Shown piece after piece: positions 49,615 through 58,860 of a stretch of DNA of 64,000 bases. The notes below the pieces were generated by a model. That model searched no databases, was not told where the DNA came from, and saw only the letters and a list, made by a program, of their open reading frames with translations. Every line of letters starts with the position of its first letter. Positions within the stretch are counted from its first letter, which is position 1. The stretch is from Lolium rigidum (Eukaryota > Streptophyta > Magnoliopsida > Poales > Poaceae): assembly GCF_022539505.1 (NCBI RefSeq), contig NC_061508.1, positions 347,027,484-347,091,483 on the forward strand, given 5' to 3'. The translations under genes and the position numbers were made by a program.

Positions 49615-50052
49615 CGAATCTGGCCCGGCAATCAAGAGAAGATAAAAAAAAAACTCTACAAAACAGTACGAGGCTAGATTTTATGTTTTAAACATACTAC
49701 AATGTCTAGTATAATTTTTAAAAATAAAAATAAATTCGGGTGGTGCAGAGATTCGAACTCATGACCTAGGATTGGGAAGCAAAGGCTTCATCCAATTGAG
49801 CTATTACAGCTGTTATCTCCAGACAGACATTATATATAAAGAGTAGTGTGGCGCCCCTCCCATGGGCGCCACACATCCTGCCACGTCAGATCGACGCACC
49901 AGCTCAGCGTCGAGGGCGCACGTCGGCTGGGAGAGTGGCGCCGCAGGCACGGGCGCCACACCACACAAAAGAGTTAGATGGGTGAAATAGTTTGCCCGGA
50001 GGGTCAGTCTGTGCTATAGTTGCAACAAAGGATTATTTTTGTGTAAATCGCC
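49606..50052 (-). repeat. Right terminal inverted repeat of the MULE
   Basis: Inverse of 47464-47965. Starts at GACGAGTATGACGAATCTGG, immediately after the actin deletion junction. Confidence 0.88.
49742..49812 (-). other. tRNA-like sequence in right MULE repeat
   Basis: Inverse of the left copy and better preserved: perfect A-box TAGCTCAATTGG and B-box GAGTTCGAATCTC, ending TGCACCA, with a GAAGC-CTTT-GCTTC hairpin between. Confidence 0.45.
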
Positions 50053-50062
50053 TTAGAGCAAC

Positions 50063-52281
50063 TACTCTAAAAGCATCTCTAACCGCTATCCCCTAGGCCA
50101 TAGATTTGATCCCAAAAAACTTAAGAGGACTAAACTTTTGTATTTTGCAAATCAACCATATGAACCAAAGTATCAATATTACAAACCGAACTAAATATAA
50201 CAAATTGAATTATTTATTATACATAACTACTCACCATGGAGATGCCAGTGATGTTCAATAAGATCATCCTGTAGTTGAGCATGTGCATCCGGGTTCTTAA
50301 TGCTTCGATTCATTTTGAGGAACCGCTGATCGTGTTTGCATCATGCTCAGGCTCAACCTGGTCTCATTTGAGATGTACCTGAAGTTCTCTGGCATGTCTC
50401 TCGCATCTTCAATGATCATGTTATGCAAAATGATGCAACATGTCATTATCTGCCATAGGATCTTTGGTTTCCAATACTCGACTATTCCACGAATAATGCC
50501 AAAGCGCTTTTGAAGCACACCGAAGGCTCTCTCCACATCTTTCATTTATGTTTGTTGCATTTGTTGCGAAGTGTGATCTCTTGGGGCTATTGACAAGACT
50601 ATGCGGGATTGTTTTCACAAATGTGGACCATGGAGGATAGATGCCGTCAGCAAGATAGTCCCCATTGAATACTCATGCCCATTGACCTCATAGTTGCAAG
50701 GAGGAGCTTCACCCTTCATAAGCCTTGAGAATGATGGTAACCTCGACAACACATTAAGATCATTGAGAGTTTTATGCAATCCAAATAATTAATGAATGCC
50801 ATATTCATAGGTCATGCGGGGCAATTTCCTCAAGGATTATTGTTGCATCTTTCCAGTGGCCTTTGTATTGACCTTTCCACCCAACTGGACAATTGTTCCA
50901 ACTCCAATTAATGCATACAGTAAATTGAAACGAACATTTCAGGCAATCCTTGAGCTTCACTCTCAGCAAGAAGTCTCTTGATGTCTTCATCGTTGGGTGC
51001 CCTCAAGTACTCTGGACCAAAAATATCAATCGTAGCTTTGCAAAACCTTCTCACGGCCTCCAAAATTGTGTCCTCCCCAATGCAAACATAGTCATCAATG
51101 GCGTCGGCCAAGCAACCATGTGCAAGTACACTCACGGCTGCTACGCACTTCATCATGGGGATTACACTCATCTCTCCTGATGCACTCCTCTGAAGCTTGA
51201 ACTAATCATCGTGATGCTTCACGGCTTTTGTTATTATGAGGAGCTAGTCCTTTTGCATCCGAAATAGCCGCCGGAATTACTTATATGTATAGATTGCACC
51301 GGGGTTGAAATAATCCTGCATGATTCGATCATGGCCCTCGGCTCTATTCCGGTTGATACACAAGCCCGAATTGCGATTCTTGTCTCAGCCTCCACCAGCC
51401 CTTGTTCAAAATCATCATTAAATCCATCTCTAAATCTTCGTCGTCTTCTTCTTCCTCTTCCAACGAAGAGTCATCGAAGATCATCTCTCTCAAACTCTTC
51501 ATCTGTAGTCGAAGGTGCTCTCGGTCAAGCCGGTTGACACAAATAAAAGACAAGTCATATAAACATTCGGTTGAATACCTTGAGCGCGGCGGAGGTGGAC
51601 TCCGCGGCCGGTACCATCGAGCCAAGCAAAGGGTTGAGGCCTCCGCCGGGGCTGTGCGACGACCGGGCTACCCTATAGCGGTTGTTATAATTCGGCTGTC
51701 GAGCCAACGCGACGACCGGACGTCGATGAAGATCGAAGCCGCCACCGGGCGTAAAGCTCGTCGGCCGAGGGCTACGATGGTTGTAGTCAGCTGATTTTGG
51801 ACCATGGCGGTCGGTCTACACCACCATGCTCCAACACCCCTTTTCCTGAAAGAATCGACCTCGCCACTGGCGGAATCAACGTCTCGATGCGGCATCTCTC
51901 GGGACGCGATTCCAACAATAGCTAGCACCGGCGAGTGGGTTGAACAGAGGGGAAAAGGCCGGCGGGTCTTTCGGCCTATCGGTCGACGTGACTGGTGGTC
52001 CACGGTGTGAACACCGGTGGGAATACGGCGACGGGGCAGTGAGGTGGAGGAGAAAAATTTTAGTCCAGCTGCCACGGGGGAGAATATTTCGGGGCCGTGG
52101 AGGCCGAGAACAAAAAAGTATTCTCCACTAAAACTGTTCAGGGTTCTGCAGACAACTAACCAGATAGTCGTGGAGGCGGTTTTAGTGGAGAATATTTCAG
52201 GGCTGTGGAGACCGTTTGGGCCGTTAGCAACGTATTTTTGGTCCTCTAAAGCCTTTTAAGGAATCAGTTAGAGATGCTCTA
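50063..52281 (-). mobile_element. PIF/Harbinger element, copy 2
   Basis: Inverted ends AGCATCTCTAACCG (50072-50085) and CAGTTAGAGATGCT (52265-52278). Same sequence as copy 1 (8200-12867) without its 2.5 kb insertion. The MULE target duplication abuts its left end. Confidence 0.8.
50297..51625 (-). pseudogene. PIF/Harbinger DDE transposase, copy 2
   Basis: Paralog of the pseudogene at 8437-9694, with the same reading pieces: MARWYRPRSPPPPRSR (51625 on), MSVIPMMKCVAAVSVLAHGC, EDTILEAVRRFCKATIDIFG and FVSIYCMH (51171-50908), then QLDNCPVGWKGQYKGHW-like (50900-50850) and VERAFGVLQKRFGIIRGIVE, QIMTCCIILHNMIIEDARDM (50545-50297). Here the VERAFGVLQKRFG motif is intact, unlike copy 1. The first catalytic Asp is again Tyr. 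Multiple frame breaks. Confidence 0.8.
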
Positions 52282-52815
52282 ACAAATTCCGCAAATCTCA
52301 CCCGGTAAAAACGTGTATAAGGGGTCGGGCAGGTTTTCACCGAACGGATCTCTCAAATGAAAACAAAAACAATAAAACGGAAAAGTTCAGCGATCAATGG
52401 TACCTATAGTTTATGCATCCATGTTGATGAATTGCCGGATACTCTAATACATGTCAACCTGTGCACATCCATATATACGTGAGTGCATGTATAGAAAGTG
52501 TCAACAATATCAAACAAAAACAAAAGGTGCCTGGCTGAAAAATAAAGAAAAGCTTGCACCCGTGATTTTGAACGCAGACAGCAGATACGTCAACCAGGTA
52601 ATTCAGGTTCGTAAAGGATAAAAAGCATGAAGCCTACATGTGCTTTCCAGTCAACCAGACAACTAACCAGATAGTCGGACAGAAAAGTGCATGTCCATTC
52701 GCAGTATTGACAAATGATGTGCTAGGAATAGCATCAAAAGAATTTACTGTCAAGTCTCAAGCCAAGAATAACCAGATAGTCGGACAGACACGGTTTTCAC
52801 TAATGGACAGCCAAG
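52282..52815. repeat. Right flank of duplicated block, copy 2
   Basis: Matches 12868-13560 minus the MITE. A short internal duplication places GCCAAGAATAACC twice (about 52762 and 52809). Confidence 0.8.
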
Positions 52816-52819
52816 AATA

Positions 52820-54110
52820 ACCCTAATTTTTCGTTACCTAGGGTCTCCAACCCTCCCGCACCCCCAACCCTCCAAACCCTAGCCGCCTCCCGCCGCCGCC
52901 GCCGGCAGCGCCGCCGGGGCAAAGACCTCGGGGCGTGGCAGCGGCGGAGGCCCTTCCTCGTTGTAGTGCAGTGGACGGCGGACGAGTTCCCTCCTCCTCG
53001 ACGCTGCGACCGGTCGGCGTGGATGGATGGGCGGCGGCGGCCTGGCGCTGCAGATTCCCTCCTCCCGTCGGCTCCCCCCGCAGCACGCCGGCAGGGGCTG
53101 GTGGTGGGTGGCGGCCAGGCCCATGGTCTGCGCCATTTCCCCCCGGCCTCTCACCGGTGCGTGGAGATGGTCTCGGGCTTCTCCCGCGACACGAGGTCGC
53201 CCGGGGCAGCAGCCTTGGGTTCGACGGTGGAGGCGGCCTTCTTCTTCGCCGGAGGAGGTCGGCTGGTTGCTGGGGTGGTGGATCACGAGATCCCTCTACC
53301 CCGGTGATGAAGATCTAGTCGACGACGAGCTAGCGGCGAAGCGGCCACCGGTGAACACCGCGCCTTGACATCATTCTTGGCGGATGATGGCGGCGGCTAT
53401 TGGCGTCGTTCCCCTGCGAAGGCATCATCTTTGCTGGCCTCTCCATTTGCTCTCGCCGAGTTGGGGACTCGCGGCTGTCGGTGAAAACCGTGTCAAGATT
53501 GGCGGGCGATGGCGGCGTTAAGCGTCGCTTCCTTCTTGAAGGCATTGTTGTCGCAGTCTGCGGGAACTCACTCGTGCTGCTCCGGGGGAAACCATAGATC
53601 CAGCAAGGATCGGACGATGACGGCGCTCCCTGCGTCGTGCTACCTCTTGGGGCATCGTTTTTGGAGCAGCGGCTGGATGGAGGTGGTTTTTGGTGGAGTG
53701 TTGTTCATCTACCACGTTGTCATCGATGATTCTCAGCGGCGTGGAGCTACGGAGTATCGAAGACGGGCGAGGACTGCTGGACGCGGGCAGGATGGTGGAG
53801 CTGTTTGGTGTTATGGTGACATCGACGGCAGGCCTAGCACGGTCAATGCGTTGATCTCGCTTGGAGATGGGTTTGAGATAGATGGCGGTTGTGAACTCTG
53901 CGACGTGTGCAACGGCACACTCTCAGGGTTTTGCTTTTTGGATGATGTGTGTTGGTGTACCGTCAGGGAGTATGGCCTTGTTCATGGTCCCCCCCTTCAT
54001 CGTAGGTGTAGCGAGTTATCGCTAGGAAGGAGGCTTCGAGTTGATCTTTGTATTCCCCTTGTAAGACATTGCGAATTATTTAATAAAGAAGATCCTTGAT
54101 CGAAAAAAAA
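52820..54110 (+). mobile_element. GC-rich poly(A) retroposon R4, no RT
   Basis: A GC-rich 5' part (52860-53400) leads to AT-richer sequence and ends AATAAAGAAGATCCTTGATCG followed by A9 (54101-54109). Absent from the paralogous block, where a CACTA sits instead. The ORF 53509-54099 (MAALSVASFLKALLSQSAGT) and others in this stretch have no known domain and are likely the non-coding body. Same design as R1-R3. Confidence 0.65.
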
Positions 54111-54434
54111 AGTGAAATGAAGTAACTTGATGCAGAGAGGGGAATTCTGGAGAGAGAAAAAACTTGGGGTGCCAAATAAAAGCAAGAGAACACCTTATAA
54201 ACATCAATGAGCGGGAAGGGAAGAAAAATATTCAGGCAGTTCCATCAGAACATCCAGATTTAAAATATTTCATTTGTTCCTAATATACCTGCATTGTCAA
54301 GAATCCTATGATGTTCTTTAATACCCTCTTCAACACTAGTAAGGTAGAGAAAACGATGATCAGAGTCGTCGTCGTCTTAATTCTGACTATGCCAGTATGG
54401 TCGTTCGTGCCACCCGTAAAACAATACTTACTAC

Positions 54435-57362
54435 CTAATAGGTCTGCCATTGCTGAAAATCCTCATAGTCATCAGTTGATTTGTCGTACGAAAGAGCAAG
54501 TTGGTCGACGCAAAAATGCACCCGGTCATCAGTTAAGGTATACCGGCACAGTTTCTCCCAGTTGACCCAGACACAATTGAGGCGCAGGCTGCCGTCCATG
54601 CGGATATTGAGGCAACCGCGCAAGTCAAGTAACTCTAGGTGTGGGCAGTTGTCAAGGATGGCTGATAGCCCTTCATTGTCCAGGTGGTCACCGAGGAGCT
54701 GCAGGGAAAGCAACCCGGGCATCCTCGCAATTGCAGAGGCTTCCATGTTGTGGGTACCGCGACGAGTGTCGTAGTAGTTGTCGCGGATGTGGTATCCCTT
54801 TTTGACATGCCTAAAGTGCTTCAATTGTGGGCAGAACTGAATCACATGCCAAACATGTCTAATGTTACAACGCGAAAGCTCGAGCTCCTCGAGCAGGGGG
54901 AACTTTTTAATTGCCTCCGCAAATATTTCGGTGTCGACACCATAGGACTCAACGAGACGAAGGCTCTTTAACGAGGGTGCCCTGCAAGGGTATATCTTCA
55001 TGTCCTCAGTAACGTAGCCAAAATATAGACATAAATACTTGTGAGAACAGATTTCGTAGCATATCGAGGACAGGCAGCCGAATAAGTAAAACCTCTAGAA
55101 ACAAGGCAGGGATTGTGGATAGGAATATCAGAAAGTAGAGTTGTCTTACTGCTCTGCTAGGAAAAGGATGAGATCGTTGTTGACGCAGACATCGCCCAAG
55201 AACGCCTCGCACTGCCCAGCGCTGAGCGAGATGGCGAGCCGCGCTGTCCTGTTGAGCCGGGAGTGGCCGCGCATGTCGATGTGGCGCCATAGCTCGGGCT
55301 GGCGCGTGGCCCCTCGCCATGAGCGGCACGCTGTCGACGCGCCTTCGAGCTCTTTTACTGTACCCTGCGATGAATATGAGCCCTTCAATCGCTGGATCCA
55401 ACCGTGCAGATCGACCAATACCGTTCGACTCGGGTTGCCTAACTCACCAGCAGTATAGGCGTGCACCGCTGAAAGTTGAGCCACCAGTATAACGTCATAG
55501 GGCATTTTAGGTAGATCAAAACTTGTAGACAGCCCAGGTTCGACCTACCAGAACGTTATCCTATTTTCAGCAGCCAAAAAGAAAAATCCCCTCCGAGCTA
55601 GGGTTCCGGCCGCCGCCGCACGCCCGCGTAGGCCTTCCTCTTCGTCCGGCTTCAGCAGCGACGCCGGTGATTGGAAGCACCCCTCCACAGAGTCTCTCGT
55701 AATTGAAGGGGCCGAGGCATAGGCGGTGGATCCGGCGGTAGCTGCCATGCGCGGCGATGAAGGTGCGGGTGGCCGCGCGACCCAGCTGGTCGAGCACCGG
55801 GCCGAGGCCGAGGCGGCGGAGCCGGCGGTAGAGGGCGAGCACATTGATGAAGATGCGGGTGGCCAGGCATATGACTAAGGTAATGCACCCGCCTCAATCC
55901 TTAGCTCTATGTAGATGTCTGTTAGTTGATCTGGTTCCCATTCCATTTGGAATACTGGTTGGCTTTGTGTTTCTTCAGAGTTAATTAGATATATATGAAC
56001 AAAGAACAGATCCTTGACCAAGAACCTTCATCATTATGCAAATGCTTAAAAAGAACAAGCAATTACTACCTATTTTTCAACCATCTATTCGCTAAATGTC
56101 TGTTGGCAACGGGGGTAGCACTAGCATTGATATTATGTACCTGAACATTGCATTAGTACTTCTTTTTGGTTGGTTTACATTTTTAGTGTTAGTGTTGACA
56201 GCTGGGACTTGATTCTTACCTAGGGCTGCATACACAATATGTATTGTGATATCAAGTGAATAGGAATATAGCAAGTGAATAATGCTCTGGCTAATTGGCA
56301 TACTTCAGAACTTTGTGATATTTATTTCATGTCATATTGTTGTAAATCCCGGTATTTCATTATGATATCTTTTTGATGTTGACGGTGTTGACAAAGGGGT
56401 TCTTGATGCTCTTCTTGAATTGGAAATCTACACTAACCATTCTAAACTGAACATCTGGCCATACTCAATTTAGCAATGATTCTAGCCTTGCAGAAGTAGT
56501 TGCATCACAATATAATCACTATAACATTCAGTTTCTAGTTCCGCTATGAACATCTAGGCAAAACGAAAAAATAAAACTATTCAGAGGGTTTGCCACAGGT
56601 CAAATTCATGATGTATCTGCACAAGGGTTCAATCAACTTGTACATTCAGTTTATAGTTATGCTATCAGCTTCTAGGCAACACGAAAAAATAAAACTATTA
56701 CGAGGGTTTGTTGGGCTTTGTGGGAAACTCGAAATCGAGGTTGATTTGAAGGGAAGCTCAGATCGTCTCATGTTGAGTTGATCTGTTACATGTGTGTCTT
56801 CCTTTGTTATTGGGCAGGTCTGTGGGATGCAGTAACCAGAAGCAATGTGGTTGATGGAGCTGACAGATTACAGCAAGCTGCTGTCAGGATGCACGAGATG
56901 GCGAGAAGGGCGGACACTCTGAGTTTCAGAGGAGTTGAGAGTGATGAAGATATCGATGTGGACTGAATGATGAAAAAGACGAATAGTGGTTTCCTGAAGC
57001 TTGAACATCTGTTGCTGGCCTTCCTTCTCCAGCCAGTTTCTGAGATATTGCTGTTCAGTCACGGTGCTTTATGGCCTGTAGTAGATGTCTATCTCTAGTC
57101 ATCTGTTACCAGGTTGTCTTCAGATCCTAGTCTGGTCTCGTGATGTTGTGTTGAAGTACTGGTTGCAACATTGGAAAATGTTTTATGTTTTTGCCTTTTT
57201 CTTTCTGGCTGTAAGACTATTTGTTATGTTATTCACTGGTAATGGAACCCGGCTCTCTTTTGAGGGGCTGTACCTCTTGGATTGTCTCCTTCGGCTCCGA
57301 CTCAGCTGCCGCCGGCTTCCGTTCCTGGGAGCCGGCAGCGACGGTGGGGATAACAACGGCAT
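54435..57362 (-). pseudogene. F-box/LRR gene 4, split by a 1.9 kb insertion that removed the F-box core
   Basis: The N-terminus lies at 57362 to about 57270 (MPLLSPPSLPAPRNGSRRQL, SRRRQSKR). The remainder of exon 1 is about 55350-55150 (TACRSWRGATRQPELWRHID, SAGQCEAFLGDVCVNNDLIL), donor GAGCA|GTAAGA. Exon 2 is 54981-54435 (APSLKSLRLVESYGVDTEIF, FPLLEELELSRC, CPQLKHFRHVKKG, ARMPGLLSLQLLG, CPHLELLDLRGC), open throughout. The segment WAELPLDALLxxxHKLDHxxLM found in the paralogs is missing, replaced by foreign sequence, so it could not bind SKP1 even if expressed. Confidence 0.7.
55590..56966 (+). pseudogene. Fragment of an unidentified gene inside F-box gene 4
   Basis: An exon ending at 55879 (AAG|GTAATG) and one at 56818-56966 (GGGCAG|GTCTGTGG) join in phase: ...EGEHIDEDAGGQAYD, a TAA codon, then GLWDAVTRSNVVDGADRLQQ, VRMHEMARRADTLSFRGVES, DEDIDVD and stop. 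The upstream frame (GDWKHPSTESLVIEGAEA, a TAG, then AVDPAVAAMRGDEGAGGRAT) contains two related 28-codon blocks. Two in-frame stops and no clear start make it a pseudogene or captured fragment. A 3' UTR-like stretch continues to about 57250. I do not recognise the family; an acidic C-terminus and amphipathic helix are visible. Confidence 0.45.
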
Positions 57363-57499
57363 CGACCTCTTGGATGGTGACGGACGATTGGTTTGCACAG
57401 ACCAGGAGGTACAGCCGTTGCTCTCCTTTAAACAAGCCTGTATTCGTGCAATAACCAAACTTTGCAATATCATGCAGACTAGGGGAGTCAGGCTTAGAT

Positions 57500-58500
57500 A
57501 ACAGATCATTTTTCCATGGGGACAGTTTTTTTGGCAAAACAAACTCTTATTTTTTTCAATTAAAAAAGCTTTGACAATCACGCTTAAAATTCGAAAACTG
57601 CAGTTTTCAACCCTATTTGCCAACTTAATTATTCCAGATATTTTAGGTCTCGGAGAGTAAAAAGGGTCCCACAGGCCCAAGAAAGGTGTTTTTCAGGCCT
57701 TTGTGAGACTTTTTAGAGTCTAAAAATGTCAACTTTAAGCTCGAGGATAAATGTGGATAGGAACATGCCAAAGGGATAGGCTTGAAAAAAGGAGCAAAGT
57801 CTATTCATCGCCCATCAGCGTGCGCTATTCTACATCGCTCGGGAGCAAACGACTTGGGTTGTAGCTCGTTACATGCAGAAGCAACCGAGAGGCGGTGTAC
57901 TGTTTTAGTTTTTTTTCCTGTTATGTGAACATTCTAGAAGGTTCTAGTTAGATTTTATGTTAATCACGGTTTGATTTGTTCGATTATTTTGGCTGGTTTA
58001 AAATTTTAAAAATTAGTTCAGGTTTAAAAATTGGCCATATTAAATTTTGTTCAAATGTAAAAATAGTTCAGATTTAAATATTATTTGGATTCAAATTTGT
58101 TCAGTTATAAATATGTTCCGGTTTGAGTAAAACGGCCGTTTTCTAGAGCGTCCCACGAGGGAGACGCTTCGTGCATGCCCTACTACCACATGCAGGACGC
58201 TCCTCGTTGATGCTTCACGTCGGGGATGACACCGACGCTTGTAGGAAACCACGAACTGCCCGTGCCATCATCCATGCATACTTCTACTTCCTCTGCACCC
58301 CTTCTTCTTCCTACCGCCGAGCATAGCCCCCGAGCAAGATCCCACTGCCTCTCCCACTGGCCTAACCTCATGTCGTCGCCACCCACGGCTAGCGGCGCTC
58401 TCGTGCGCGCCTAGCCGCCCCACGCTGCTTGAGTCGTTCTCACCGCCCTGCCGGACCCCCCTCTACGCCCCTCCCCCCATCTCTCCCGTCTCCGACGACC
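57500..58500. other. Gene-poor stretch
   Basis: AT-rich with TTCAGGTTTAAA/TTCAAATTT repeats at 57990-58130, then a GC-rich patch at 58140-58500 holding only short ORFs (58226-58414). No product recognised. Confidence 0.35.
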
Positions 58501-58858
58501 TCCCCTCACACCAAAACCCTAAGAGCATCTCCAGCCGCGTCCCCCAAAGGCCAAAGCGACCCAAACGGCACCGGATCAAACTTGGGGGACGCGTTCTCCT
58601 CGTGCCGCGTTTGGGGGACGTCGTTTCCCAGCCGCGCCCCCAAACGCGGCCCAAACTTGTTTTCACATTAAAATACTCTCTTTTTTGCATTTTCATTTCA
58701 ATAAAGAGGAGGAACATTACACAAACTAATACATAATTGGGAACATGATTTTTCACGAACTAAGACATAGTTTGAACATGGTTTCCACAAACTAATACAT
58801 AAAACATTGCAAAATGAGGAAACCTAACTATAGTTGGCCTCGCAGATTTCGTATGTTC
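58501..58858. mobile_element. Harbinger-type end fragment
   Basis: TAA then GAGCATCTCCAGCCGCGTCC is the usual end of a large cereal Harbinger family, followed by its CCAAACGCGGCCC block and the AATAAAGAGGAGGAACATTA region. Truncated on the right by the copia LTR at 58861. Confidence 0.55.
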
Positions 58859-58860
58859 GC

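Larger units (their letters stand above)
47464..50052 (+). mobile_element. Pack-MULE carrying an actin gene
   Basis: Perfect 9 bp target duplication TTAGAGCAA at 47455-47463 and 50053-50061. Inverted repeats begin GGCGATTTACACAAAAATAA at each end and extend about 450-500 bp (47464 to about 47965; about 49606 to 50052), including paired TGGCGCCCATGGGAGGGGCG blocks and inward TATATATAATG boxes. No MuDR transposase is present. The cargo between the repeats is an actin gene with leader, introns and most of its coding region, in plus orientation. Length 2589 bp. Confidence 0.92.

Noticed and set aside
52838..53368. Several ORFs of 113-135 codons
   Set aside because: All frames are open in the GC-rich 5' part of retroposon R4; no recognised product.
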